Source: Welwitschia mirabilis (lineage: Eukaryota; Gnetophyta; Gnetopsida; Welwitschiales). From it: a stretch of DNA of 64,000 nucleotides. Under the pieces are notes generated by a model. That model was not told the DNA's origin. It worked only from the letters and a program-made list of their open reading frames with translations, and searched no databases. Shown here one piece after another: positions 12,741 through 22,900 of this stretch (position 1 is its first letter; each line of letters begins with the position of its first letter). The position numbers and the translations under genes were made by a program. The DNA is taken from contig JBOZIK010000001.1 of assembly GCA_051453625.1 (NCBI GenBank), positions 263,342,971 through 263,406,970 on the forward strand, read 5' to 3'.

Positions 12741-12899
12741 TAATAGTAGCTACATTCATGGATTTCTTATTGGGTTATATTTTATAATAAAGAGAATCCC
12801 CTTTAACATTCTTAAAAGCCTTATTAAGAGTAGCAAATTGATTGAAACTATTATTATTTACAAAAGATATTGAAGGAAGAGGAGCTTCATACCTACTTT

Positions 12900-13480
12900 C
12901 AAGAGGGGAAGGTTGTTTTTCTTTGTTTTGCAAAAATACTTCAGATTGGAGTGTTGTTTGAATCTCTTTACTACTTGCATGATATATTTGAATATTGGAA
13001 ATAATATGATCTATAGTAAGAGGATTAGGTACAATGGATTTTATGGCTTTTGTTGTTTTTATATCTTTATTATCACTTGCCTTTCTTCCTTTGGCTACTG
13101 TAGCTAAAACAACTTTGATAGTATCTTCATTTACTACTTACATGTTTGGAATTGACTGCATAGGAGGAAGAGGAGGGTAATTCCTTTTTTAATGACCTTC
13201 TTTGCTATAGTAAAAACATTTTTTTATGGGAAGAAGTAGGTATTGAATGTTTTTCTTTCCCTTATAAAATCTCATTTAAACTTCAATTACCTCTAGAAGA
13301 GGTTTATCCTTTTTCTTATCCTTACATTGATAAACTACTAATAGTATTCTATGACATTTTTATCAAGGTTGGTAGATAGATCTACAAAATTTACCTAGAT
13401 AAAAATTTAAAGCTTGACATCAAAAACTTTAAAATTATGATCCTAAGAGGAAAGAATAAGTAATCTTTTTATAATGTACT
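12900..13480 (-). pseudogene. LINE ORF1-like pseudogene with zinc-knuckle relic
   Basis: Minus strand 13,161-13,222 reads KKCFYYSKEGH, a stop, then KRNYPP. This fits the CxxCxxxGHxxxxC knuckle of plant LINE ORF1, with the second and last Cys changed to Tyr or Ser by single-base changes. Upstream on the same strand are VNFVDLSTNLDKN and VRIRKRINLF, resembling the PLWVxxxxLP...VRVxID part of DUF4283-type ORF1 proteins. ORF1 is thought to bind the element RNA. Confidence 0.5.
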
Positions 13481-13532
13481 AGGGGCATCCATTCTTCATT
13501 GGCTTTTTGTCAATGTTTTCATGAAAGAGAAA

Positions 13533-13588
13533 TTGGGGTGGAATGGGGAGGGGTGAGGGAGGGAAGGGGAAGGGGGAGGGGAGGGGAT
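13533..13588 (+). repeat. G-rich tract, predicted G-quadruplex
   Basis: About ten runs of three to five G with loops of one to four bases (ggggtgg, aatgggg, aggggtgaggg, and so on) on the plus strand, far more than the four runs needed for a G4. It is an outlier in a window this AT-rich. Confidence 0.8.
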
Positions 13589-13589
13589 G

Positions 13590-14436
13590 TGTACACTTCA
13601 AAGATTACATAATGACATTACTTGAAATTCTTTTGCTACCCATATAGTATGAAGCAATGCTTGAATCTCATTAGGAAAAGGAACACATCCAAAATAAAAA
13701 CTATTAAATGTTCTTTCTGAAATTGATTGTATGCAACATTGAAAGAATCTTTAGGAAGAGTAGGAACTATCTATAAAAGGGATGAAGGAGCTAAAACTTT
13801 ACCAATAATAGGATAAGAAGGATTTGAAGCATTTGTGATAGTTTCAAGGGGAAAGAACCCCTAAGAAGCTTATTAGGTTGTAGCATTTTTGTAATCTAGT
13901 GCCTTTAATGCAAGAAAGAGTAGGCAAGAAGATAGAAGATATTTAGGATAAAGTTTAAGCCCAAAGTTGTAGAGCATTCTTTAGAAAACTATTTCTTGGA
14001 ATTCTTATATATAAGATGTCTTACTTGGTATCTAAGAAACTTAAATTTATATGAAAATTAAAAATAGCCAATTTGATAATAGTCCAACTAGTGACACATT
14101 AATCCTCTATTAAAGAAGTTGTTGCTTTAAACTTTGCATGTATTGGCTACCACACAATGACATATTAAGTAGAAATAAACCATTCATTTTACATTACCGA
14201 GCGGAGTAAATTTAGTGAAAGTTCAAAATTTAACATCCCCTTTATATAAAAATTGGAAAGTATTAACCAAAAAAAGTTTAATACATTTATGTAATTTTTT
14301 TAATTGAAATCAAACTCACAACTGTGAAGTCACATGTTGTACCATCAAGATGGGACCTTAGTCTTAAGTTGTTTTCTTTTTCATTTCTAGATGCAGGAAA
14401 ATTAGTATAAGATTGAAAAATGTGATTATTAAATTT
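13590..14436. other. AT-rich interval, no gene seen
   Basis: No recognisable coding or repeat content, except a faint tRNA-like stretch near 14,310-14,360 that was not accepted. Confidence 0.4.
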
Positions 14437-14911
14437 GTTTTAAAATTATGTGGAGAAAGGTAGTTATCTATATTAAAGTCAATGTGATGTTTTTTTGTCT
14501 ATTAAATTAATTCTTACAAAGTTTAACTAAAATGTATGCATTTGTAACATGGCAGGCTTTTAAGTATTTATAATTATAATAAAATTCCAATGAGTTTTAT
14601 TTTTAGCAACTTATTGATACAATATTATTTAATGATAGCTTGGACAACCCTATTCAAATATGATGAGTTATTTAATGTTAAAAGTATGTGGAAAATTGTA
14701 GTTGTTTACATTAGAACCGTTGTGGTGTATTTTGTCTAATAAAGTAATTCTTACAAAGTTTGACTAACTTGTATGCATTTATGACATCTTAGGCTTTAAG
14801 AATTTAGAATTATAATATAATTCCAATGAGTTCTGTTTTTATAATGTATATAGACAAAATTATTTAATGATAACTCGGACAACCCTATTCAAATATGATG
14901 AATTAATTTGT
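14437..14911. repeat. Two tandem ~240-bp units (satellite-like)
   Basis: Unit 1 (about 14,437-14,676) and unit 2 (about 14,677-14,911) share ttaaaa-tatgtgga, ttcttacaaagttt-actaa, tgtatgcattt, aattccaatgagtt and ggacaaccctattcaaatatgatga in the same order. A third unit may begin at 14,912 (ttaaaaatacttg) and break off. The array directly abuts the CpG-rich island. Confidence 0.8.
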
Positions 14912-15308
14912 TAAAAATACTTGTACAACAAAAAATCCGAATTTCAAATATCATGATTATTTGTATAATCTTTTCTAACTATAAAAATAATTTTAAGCAT
15001 ATTTTATTTAATTCGTATTGTCATCATACTTTGAGACCATGAAGTATAAAGTATTAATTTTTTAGTAATAAATATAATAGTTTATACTCTGACCAAATCC
15101 TTTCTGGAACAGGTTGACTCTGTGGGCGGCGAGTGATTGAGATTTATCTAGGTTAATATACGCCTAAGACACATGATGGCACCGAGAATCTTGATTATGT
15201 GCAGGCCAACTAGCTAAGTGGACTTCCATCTGCCGAATTGAATACGAAAGCTAAGAATCAAACATCCGAAATTCTGTAATAAAGCTTCTCTTTGCCTGAA
15301 GGATAAAA

Positions 15309-15315
15309 TATAAAG
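15309..15315 (+). promoter_or_regulatory. TATA-like box (TATAAAG)
   Basis: TATAAAG within aaaatataaagagcagg, in locally GC-normal sequence. Transcription would start near 15,340, about 160 bp before the ATG at 15,501. In AT-rich DNA such words are common, so position is the main support. Confidence 0.35.
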
Positions 15316-15500
15316 AGCAGGCTACCGGCGCCTGCCAGCTAAAGGCACTCACCGCTGACACTTCTTTTTATTTTGGAAGTAAGCATGATCCAGCAAAAGA
15401 AAAGCGAAGCAATTGGGCTTGTTTTTTAGACCGGGAATTATTCGCAGGGTTGACTTGGGAAAACTTTCAAACATTGAAAGAAAAAGCACAAAGGCTGAGA

Positions 15501-15623
15501 ATGAGATCCGTTTGGACCGCCTGTATCCCCGCTTTGCTGGTAGTTCTGACGTCGCGGTGTCATTTCAAGTCCGTAAGTGCGCAACCTTTACCAGAATTCA
15601 ATACTGACTTGCCAAGTGCGTGA
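15501..15623 (+). CDS. Candidate first exon: signal-peptide-like N-terminus
   Basis: An ATG in good context (A at -3) opens 40 codons to TGA at 15,621-15,623. The protein starts MRSVWTACIPALLVVLT: a basic n-region, a hydrophobic core at residues about 4-17, then SRCHFKSVSA|QPLP with a small-x-small site that a signal peptidase could use. Inside the frame, after the codons for CHFKS, the sequence TCC|GTAAGT at about 15,566-15,574 is a consensus plant 5' splice donor. The true exon may therefore end there, with residues joined to an unseen exon. A short upstream ORF starts at 15,385 (14 codons). No homologue is recognised, and the frame could be chance within a CpG island. Confidence 0.25.
   Translation: MRSVWTACIPALLVVLTSRCHFKSVSAQPLPEFNTDLPSA
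15547..15553 (+). promoter_or_regulatory. TGACGTC (CRE/as-1-like, bZIP) motif
   Basis: TGACGTCG contains the TGACG core bound by plant TGA-type bZIP factors. It overlaps the candidate coding frame, so it may be coincidental. Confidence 0.25.
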
Positions 15624-15781
15624 CTGCCGAGCCGGCAACGTTTTTGCCTTTTCGAAAAGCATTGCAGCCGTTGGTTTATTGAACGAGTCAAGACGTATCG
15701 AAAAAACAATAATAAAGTTGGTATTGATACGAGATCCGTGGGATTCTAAAATAATGAATCATAACGGCATGGGTTCTAATA

Positions 15782-16030
15782 TCAGCGTCTTGACAACATC
15801 GATGCCATGATAGTCAGTAATGAGACATCCACTTTTATGCGGATTGCCCCTTTTGAGAAAAGCCAAGAGTGTAATGATCTCCCAGAAACGCTTTTTGTTA
15901 AAGGTGGATAGATTTTAATCCATTTTCCCTCTTTTACGTTGAAAGCAGAGCGATCGCGGTGCGCATTTCGCTTTTCTTGTACGTTGGGCACGTGCACTGG
16001 TTCTTCATCCGCAGCTTTTTTGATCATCAT
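15782..16030 (-). CDS. Hypothetical 82-residue open frame in the CpG island
   Basis: An ATG at 16,030 (minus) opens 82 codons ending TGA. The product begins MMIKKAADEEPVHVPNVQ and is hydrophilic and Arg/Lys-rich in its first half, without a signal peptide or membrane segment. Codons use G and C freely, unlike the decayed transposon frames nearby. Two AAACCCTAA boxes lie upstream on this strand (16,101 and 16,388), and CACGTG lies inside the frame. No family is recognised. It could be a small protein, a first exon, or non-coding sequence. It is not part of any operon-like layout. Confidence 0.2.
   Translation of the reverse strand: MMIKKAADEEPVHVPNVQEKRNAHRDRSAFNVKEGKWIKIYPPLTKSVSGRSLHSWLFSKGAIRIKVDVSLLTIMASMLSRR
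15988..15995. promoter_or_regulatory. Palindromic G-box (GCACGTGC)
   Basis: CACGTG with a full 8-base palindrome; plant bZIP and bHLH factors bind this core. It is the only CACGTG I noticed in the window. Confidence 0.35.
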
Positions 16031-16100
16031 TATACAAGAACAAAGTTTGTTCGTTTTCTTTTAAAAAGAAAATGTTTGTTTGTTTGTTTATCCATCCGCG

Positions 16101-16109
16101 TTAGGGTTT
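16101..16109 (-). promoter_or_regulatory. Telo-box (AAACCCTAA on minus strand)
   Basis: TTAGGGTTT on the plus strand, preceded by CG. Plant telo-boxes (AAACCCTA) are typical of promoters and 5' UTRs of growth and translation genes. It lies about 70 bp upstream of the minus-strand ATG at 16,030. Confidence 0.4.
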
Positions 16110-16387
16110 TTGGGTGTAAAGAGGGAAAGTGAAAGCTGCTTTTCTAAGGTCAACGCTTTAGTGAGGGATCACGGATCAACATTCTTTTTCTGCCATTGTA
16201 CAAACCGTAGCCACGTTAAAGAAATGTTCACAACTTGTACGCCACTTTCCGTTCACAACGGCCTACATGCTGAGGCCTGGTCGCGAGTGCCTTGCATAAT
16301 GCCTATGAGAATTTTATGGCAACGACAATATCATTTTTCAAGTTCGCCCTGCAAATAAAAATTGGTAGAAAATTATTTCCAAGCTCG

Positions 16388-16396
16388 TTAGGGTTT
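16388..16396 (-). promoter_or_regulatory. Second telo-box (AAACCCTAA on minus strand)
   Basis: The same nine bases in the same orientation and again preceded by CG (cgttagggttt), 287 bp from the first. Two copies inside the CpG island support a promoter reading, most simply for the minus strand. Confidence 0.4.
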
Positions 16397-16620
16397 GCAA
16401 GAACATTCTGGAGCATCAAGATAAGGGAATAACACAATTACCGTCCATTGTCTGTCGTCCTTTAAAATTAATATCGAATGATATGTTCATTCACTAAGTG
16501 AAGTAAACAGGGTGTAATGAAAAACGTCCATGTACTCATCTGTGACCAGTATCAGAAGCTGAGGCAAAAAAGCTTAGCATCATAGGGCAACAGAAGGCTT
16601 TCGAACTTTGTTTGCATGTT

Positions 16621-16640
16621 TCTGAAATACTCATTTCAGA
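16621..16640. repeat. Short perfect inverted repeat
   Basis: tctgaaat and its reverse complement atttcaga with a 4-base loop (actc). No neighbouring gene explains it. Confidence 0.5.
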
Positions 16641-16870
16641 ATAATTCTAGGCCTTTTACTTCTTGGATATATTTAAAATATGAAAAATGCTTTTTCTGCT
16701 TATTAAGTATATTTAAATGTTAAAAATAGTTTTTTTAAAAGCCCGGAACAGGTCCCTCTGCTATGTAATCGATATTGTTTTCTTAACTTTCTGCGGGAAA
16801 AAAAGAAAATGAAAAAAGGCCTCTTCAAACATTCTTGACACTTCGGATTAACAAGTACAAATGCATAGCT

Positions 16871-16969
16871 CATTTTCCTGACAATTTGTTAGTGGATTAA
16901 ACAGCGCAAGTTATAACTCCTTTTTCTGACAATTGGTTGTCTGATTACACTACACAACTGTATGACTCC
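16871..16969. repeat. Two ~50-bp tandem units in the island
   Basis: Unit 1 (16,871-16,920) and unit 2 (16,921-16,969) share ttYctgacaattKgtt, gattaMac and gactcc or aactcc at matching offsets. They lie at the right side of the CpG-retaining island. Confidence 0.55.
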
Positions 16970-17109
16970 AATTCGTGGATATGGTTTTAAACGGATTAAT
17001 CACAGTAAATTCTGAATTGTCTCTGTTCTTTACAACTATTAAAATTTACCCAACCACGCCCAGCTTACCTGGTCATGAATGAATGGTGGGTTCGGCCACT
17101 CTTTACTAC

Positions 17110-17999
17110 CATGTTCCATCTATTTTTTTTAAAAAAAAAACTATTAGTTAGGATAAATCTTTACATTGCAATCTTTTCAAGGAACTCAGTGAGTGTATAA
17201 AAGAAATGAATTCTGAATTGTTCGTGTACATGCCAGATTTAAACTTTAAAATGACAACAGCTTATTAAATTAAAAACATGTCATTAAATAGGCAAGTGAG
17301 GCCACTTTAATAGGGATGTAATACATTATTTTCAGTTCACTCCTTTCTCTTACTTTATTAAAAAATTTGGAAATAGTTTTCCTAACGTTATTCTCAATGA
17401 CATCAGCAATAACATTTTATTTTTAACTTGAAAATTTTCCTGTGCAATATGATCTATACAAGATTTGTTTTATTTCATCTCTTTCTTTCTCATTTTAAAA
17501 TGACAATTTTTCATTGATAACAATTTTCGTTTTTAATATGAAATGAAGATTCTTCTTATTATTTCAGGGTGGAATGAAGATTTTTCTTATTATTTAAGAG
17601 TAGTGCTTTATTAATTTCAGATTTCAAGTGTTAATCCTTTACATATTCAACTTAAGAAGCTGAAGGGAACATAATTTTGTAATATTTTGATTTACTATTT
17701 ATTTTCACAATGAAGCATCTTTTATTTTTGTGATTTTTTACTTTAATTGTTTACATTATCATTAATCATTAAGGTTTCTTAAAATAATTTCAAAGAGTTT
17801 TTGCTTTCCTTTCTGTTGAAGGAAAATTTCTAGAATCAAACTCTCAAGCGCCTCACTAGGATAGGACCTCATTCCTATAACCTTTAACTTTTGTTATGGA
17901 TCAAGAGAACTAAGACCTTTCAATTAGAATTTTTTACATCATTAGGGATAAGAATCTATTAAATTAGTTTACAAAAAATAAAAACAAAAATAATAGCAT
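17110..17999. other. AT-rich interval, no gene seen
   Basis: No recognised gene. A 31-bp tandem pair lies at 17,544-17,605 (tgaagattYttcttattatttMRgRgt). CpG is again nearly absent, marking the right edge of the island. Confidence 0.4.
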
Positions 18000-18070
18000 A
18001 ATATAGTGGTCTAGTTATAGAATAATACCTTGCCATTATATAGACTTAAGTACAATACCTAGTTGACTCA
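18000..18070 (+). pseudogene. tRNA-Gly(GCC) pseudogene or tRNA-derived SINE head
   Basis: The 71 bases align without gaps to eukaryotic tRNA-Gly(GCC). D-arm and A box gtggtctagttatagaata match GTGGTCTAGTGGTAGAATA with two differences. The anticodon arm ccttgccatta keeps GCC. The T-arm region cttaagtacaatacct corresponds to CCCGGGTTCGATTCCC with C-to-T and G-to-A changes. The acceptor ends (aatata and gactca) no longer pair, so it cannot fold as a working tRNA. Both a decayed gene and a SINE head are possible, since no SINE tail was recognised. Confidence 0.7.
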
Positions 18071-18507
18071 AAAATCATGTAAGTTGAATATGTTTTAGTC
18101 TACTGGTTAAGTTTGGAGTATGGAGAGCAGGGAAATTCTGAGAGGGATATAGATTACGCATAGGAAAAAAAGCCTTGTTTTGAAAGTTATCATCAAGAAG
18201 ATATGTTTGTTTCTACATTCTCAAAGTTTTAGAGAGATAGCATCTTGTAGGGTACTTCATTTGAAGGGCTTCCTATTTAGATGACTCACAATTATGGATG
18301 TGAATACTATGGTGCATGTAATTTTCATGTTTGTTTTATGCATAATCTTTCTAATTATCTTTTTTCCTATTTAGATTTCAAGAAACTCTATCTATAAATG
18401 GGATTTATGATATGTTAAGACATACTACTACTGCCTTATGCATGGGATCCTAATTTTGAAGTTTCAAAATGTAAGCTATATGTTCTTTTTTAGGTTAAAT
18501 TGTAAAC

Positions 18508-18645
18508 CTCTCTCTTTTTCTCTCTCTTTCTCTCCCTCCCTCCTTCCTTTCTTTCTTTCCTCCGTCCCTCCCTCCCTGCCTCTCTCTTCCCCGCCACCCC
18601 TCGCTTCCTCCCTTCCTCTCTCTCTCTATCTCTATCTCTCTAGTT
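18508..18645 (+). repeat. Pyrimidine (CT/CCT/CTTT) microsatellite
   Basis: Almost pure C and T for about 140 bases (tctctctttctctccctccc and onward to ctatctctatctctct). The plus-strand open frame at 18,438-18,653 (Ser/Pro/Leu-rich) is just this repeat. It ends about 15 bases before the LINE 3' tail. Confidence 0.9.
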
Positions 18646-18660
18646 TGTATTAGAGTTGAA

Positions 18661-19990
18661 TTCCTTTTTTCCTGAAAAAGAGCAAGTCTACTAAACTAGA
18701 AAATGTACACTGGGGGGTGATAATGCCCTAACTTGAGAAGAAGGTTAAATTGATTAGAGAAAGGGAAAATATTCTACTAAAAGTTTAGAAATTAACTAAA
18801 AATAGAACAAAATTGGGGGTAAAATCACCCTTGGAAAAATAGACTAAAGACAGGGAACTACCTATCTAGAAGAGTATTATGCATCAATCCACTAGGAAGA
18901 ACTATTAAAAAAGCTAGGGTGAAAATGCCCCAAAGTTCCAAAAGTGATAAAAACTTAATTTTGACTAGAGAAAGACCTAAAGAGAGGAGGCTTAGTATCC
19001 TCTACAAAAAGAAAAAAGATTACCATGGTTGTGTTCTAATAAGCAATGACTCTTTTTATTAGATAGCACCATAAAGGCCTGATTTACCTCTTTGAATTCT
19101 TTAGTACCTACTAGACTTTTATTGGGATGTAATGTAGACTTGAGGGCTTGAGGGAAGGCTCTATGGAAGATTCATAATGTGATAAAGGGGTATCTATTTA
19201 TTACTTGAATTATTACCAGCATAACTTCTTGACGAGCAACATTCATATCTATTTTCTTCTGAGGGTAAGACTATATTTCAACTAAAGAAAAGTCTAAAGT
19301 TGAATTTTGAGTAGGGTTGGGGCTTCTTGATGGCTAAAAAAATGTTTTATTGTGCCTCCCTTGCTCCTAATTATTATATGATGGATGTTCTTAAACTGGC
19401 TCCTTAGCTATCTCTTGGGTTATCTCCTAAACTGTCTCCTATTAGGCTAGGGGTGAATTCATCTCATCTGTATGGTCTGGGGATGGAGTCACCCCCCCAC
19501 TGACTGGAGATATCTTATAAAGTGTTACCCATATAATAAGGGGTTCTTTTCTATGATGGTTCTTCTCTTAAGAACTCTACTTTAAGGAGTCTAATGTGGG
19601 CATCTTCGGGGAGGAGGAGAAGAGGCCTCTCTTGCCTTGATTTCATGAGCTACTCATTAAATAGCCAGAACTAATCCAAATTGTCTAAAGAAGTCTTTCT
19701 ATTAAAGGTCTTAAACAAAAAAGAAAGGTAAATTCACCTAGAGTCCTAGGTCTAGGGCTTTAAGAAATATAAAGTGAATGCCAGATCACTTAGAACAATT
19801 TCCAAACTAGATGAAATATTGATCAAGTATTTCTGTTCCTAAACCCCATGCTGGTGGTAGAGCCTTTCTACTGATGTGTCCACTTGATAACTTAAGAACC
19901 CCACCAAGGAAGAATTAAAGCACTTCATGTTGTCCTTGACTTCCAAGAGGAATCCTTTCTCTAATTATGGGGATTTCTAAGATTCTAGAA
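18661..19990 (-). other. 3' untranslated/tail region of LINE copy 2
   Basis: This follows the last ORF2-like piece and ends in the poly-A (plus-strand T-run). Short codon-like stretches appear on the minus strand near 19,260-19,600, but no domain was recognised. The terminal ~60 bases resemble the terminal bases of the neighbouring LINE at 25,042. Confidence 0.5.
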
Positions 19991-22900
19991 ATGGAATCTT
20001 TAGTTTTTCACTAGGGATTCTTTTATAAGTTGTGTGATCTCCTCTCCAATGTATATAAAAGGGAACAACATTGACCCCCTAATCTTCCCTATGCTTATGC
20101 AGGAGGATTCCCCATCCCACAACCTACACTTTTTTCCACAATATTGGGCAACCTTCAAAGAGGCGAGGATCAAATGGCTCGACAGTAGGCATAGCTTCAA
20201 TTACAAGTCTAATTTGAGAGTGATAATATTTGGTCCTATTAGTAGTATTTAAAGGAAAAGATAAAGGAGTGTTATTAAAAATCAGATCATTTTTTGTTCT
20301 ACAAATCTTCCAATATGTCAAATGAATCTTGTCATTTACGTATATATTATAAATATCATAGTTCTGATAGTACTTCTTCATTATAGCTATTAATTCTTTA
20401 CTCCAAGTGCATTAATGAAACAAGTGATGTGTAGTTTTAGGGTGATTAATAGATAGAAAAGTTTGTTTCCACTTGAAACCCCCTCTTGAGTAGTTGATTT
20501 CTAGTTATAACTCTATGGTGATTTTTAGCCAAAAATACTTTAATTTTTCTGTAATTTAACCTTTCCAATATTTCTTGTATAAGTCATCTTTCCCCTATTT
20601 CTTTAAGAGAATATGTTTGATTGAATCTGTCTAATAAATGTTAAATTCTAGAAGTTATTATCAAGATTTACTAAGATGTTTTCTTAGGTACAAACCTCTC
20701 TGATCAGTGGTATAATTTATGTATTTGTAATTGATCAAGTCATTCCAAGATTATCCTCCTTCATGCAATCTTTTTAAGATCTTGTGAGCTCTAATAAAGA
20801 TGAAATCCTCTAGTTTCTGAATCCTCCAATCTCTTGATTCTCTTAAGTGGGCTATGATCTCCCATTTGTAGAGATGAATTTAGTTTTGATCTTTACCTCT
20901 AGAACATATAAATATCTTTAAGATCCTATTTATTTTTTAAATAATATTCCTTGGATGGATGATAATGGAAGCCATATATTGGAAGGAAGATATTAAACAA
21001 GAGATTGTGAGGATGATCTTTACTTTGGATGAGAGAAAATTCTTCTGCCATGAGTTGCACCATCTTTGAATGGACTTAAGGATGCAATTCTATATGAGGG
21101 CCTTGAGCTAATTTTGAAGGGGAATTCCTAGGTAGATATCCAGTAAGTCTTCCAGTTTTGCATTCAGGATTCAGATGATTTCACCCCTTCTAATACTGTT
21201 TCTACCCAAAGTATGGATTCTTAACTTGATCCAATTAGTATAAAGACTTATAGCTGTTATAAATAGATTCATAGAATTTTTTATAGCATTTACTTGCTAA
21301 CATGAAGCCCTAATTATAATTATGATATCATCTACATAGTGGTTATTGATAAAAGTTTGACCAATTTTAATTCATGAAACTTCATTTCTCCTTAAGAAGA
21401 CTTATAAAACATTCATCACAAAGAGGAAAAGATATGGGAATAGAGGGTCCTCTTGTCTTAATCCTTAGTCTATTGAAACGAAATCTGATCTATTATTATT
21501 AACCTCTATACTGAATTTGGATAATGCCTACATATCTAGCCAAAGATTAATGATATCTTAATGAAAACTAATTTTCCTAAGGATACTTCTAATGCTTGCC
21601 AACTGATCAAATCATAAGCTTTTGTAATATTCAATTTAGTAATGAGGAGAGGAAATTTATATTTTTTAATTGAATGAATGATCTCATGGGTCAAGAGGAT
21701 TTGGTTTTGGATATACCTAAATCGGATGAAGCCGATCTGATTCTCTAAAATCACATTAGGAAGCAGAAGAGTGATTCACCTAATCATGATTTTCGCAAAG
21801 TTTCTATAAAGAACATTACAAATACCTAAAATTTTGAAGTCCTTTGGTTTGCTAACATCCAACTTTTTAGGAATAAGAAATACCTTAGTTTTATTCATTT
21901 CCTTAGGGATTTGCTTCTTGTAAAAGATCTCCTACATCACATCCTAAATATTGTCCTCCAATATTGAGAAGAAAGATTTGAAAAGTTCAACTGACCACCC
22001 ATTAGGACCAGGGGCTCTATTATTCTTCATAGACCTTACAATAGCCAAAAATGTATTTCTACTCAAGGGTTTAATAAGCATGGAATTTTTCTCACTAGAA
22101 ATTCTCTTATTTTCTGAAATAATGTTAGGGATAATATCATCCCATTCCTGAATTTTCAGAAGATGGACCTACATTTTCTTAGCTATGTTTAGTTTATTTT
22201 TTATTATTTGGCCTCTAATTTTAAGACTTTTAATTCTATTACCTGATCTATGTTGGTTGGCTTAATGGAAAAAAATTAGTATTCTTATCTCTCTCTTCTA
22301 GCCATTTGATCCTTGATAATTCTTTCCAATAGTTTTTCTCATTAGCATTTATTTCTTAGAGTTCTAGTAGGCATTGATATTCCCTATTGTGTAGGTTATC
22401 TTAGTCTTCTCTTACCTCTTGCTTAGTCTGAATTCTTTGGATCTCTTCCTAAAGTTATGCCTTTGACTCAAACCTCTCTTTATATTTTCTTCTCCAATCT
22501 CTTATATGTGATTTTAAGGTATTAAGGCCCTTGTATACAAATATTATAGGTTAAGTCTTGTCATGCTATACTCATATTTTTTCTAGCAATGTTATAGTTT
22601 CTGATTGATTAATCCAATACCATTCTAGGTGAAACAAGAATCTCCAGGATGAAATCACTTCTACTCTGAATTTTATAGGATGATGATTTAAAGCTATCCT
22701 ATTTAGGCCACAGGCTTTAATTGGAAGCTTAGGTAAATCCTTACCAATAAAAATTTTGTCAATTCTAGACATGATCAGATTATTGCATGTCCTTCTATTA
22801 GACCATGTATACTTTCATCTAGTAATATAAACATCTATAAGATAATTTCATGCCAAAAATTAAAGCTCCTCTAGAATTCAAGTTATCGCCTCCTAATTCT

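Larger units (their letters stand above)
10370..13480 (-). mobile_element. Decayed L1-type LINE (copy 1)
   Basis: The minus strand shows, from high to low coordinates, an ORF1-like part with a zinc-knuckle relic, an endonuclease start, a pre-RT segment and RT motifs. This is the order of plant L1 LINEs. All parts are broken by frameshifts and stops. Ends were not located, and no poly-A or target duplication was recognised. ORF1 may begin as high as about 13,480. Confidence 0.7.
15080..17110. other. CpG-retaining, higher-GC island (promoter-like or recent DNA)
   Basis: By hand count there are about 66 CpG in 15,121-16,620, against about 6 in the preceding 1.5 kb. The sequence has ordinary GC content and no match to any repeat elsewhere in the window. 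Promoter-type words occur inside it (TATA-like box, TGACGTC, CACGTG, two AAACCCTAA boxes). It contains short open frames on both strands but no recognised domain. It may be the unmethylated promoter and first exon of a gene whose remaining exons are far away, or recently inserted low-copy or organellar DNA that has not yet decayed. CpG density falls off after about 17,080. Confidence 0.7.

Noticed and set aside
14290-14370. Possible tRNA-like sequence on the minus strand (ggtacaacatgtgac, gtgagtttgattt)
   Set aside because: Only weak A- and B-box resemblance, no full tRNA alignment and no second copy seen.
16065-16358. Plus-strand frame of about 98 codons in the CpG island
   Set aside because: It has no ATG near its start and no recognisable domain; high GC makes chance open frames likely. 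It could be an exon only with splice evidence.
15080-17110. Firm call of organelle-derived DNA for the island
   Set aside because: Base composition would fit recent mitochondrial DNA, but no organelle gene or tRNA was recognised, so it is left as an alternative.
18438-18653. Ser/Pro/Leu-rich 71-codon frame
   Set aside because: It is the translation of a CT-rich microsatellite.
21951-22151. Plus-strand 66-codon frame
   Set aside because: It is antisense to the LINE RT, whose minus-strand frame gives the APGPNGW motif there.
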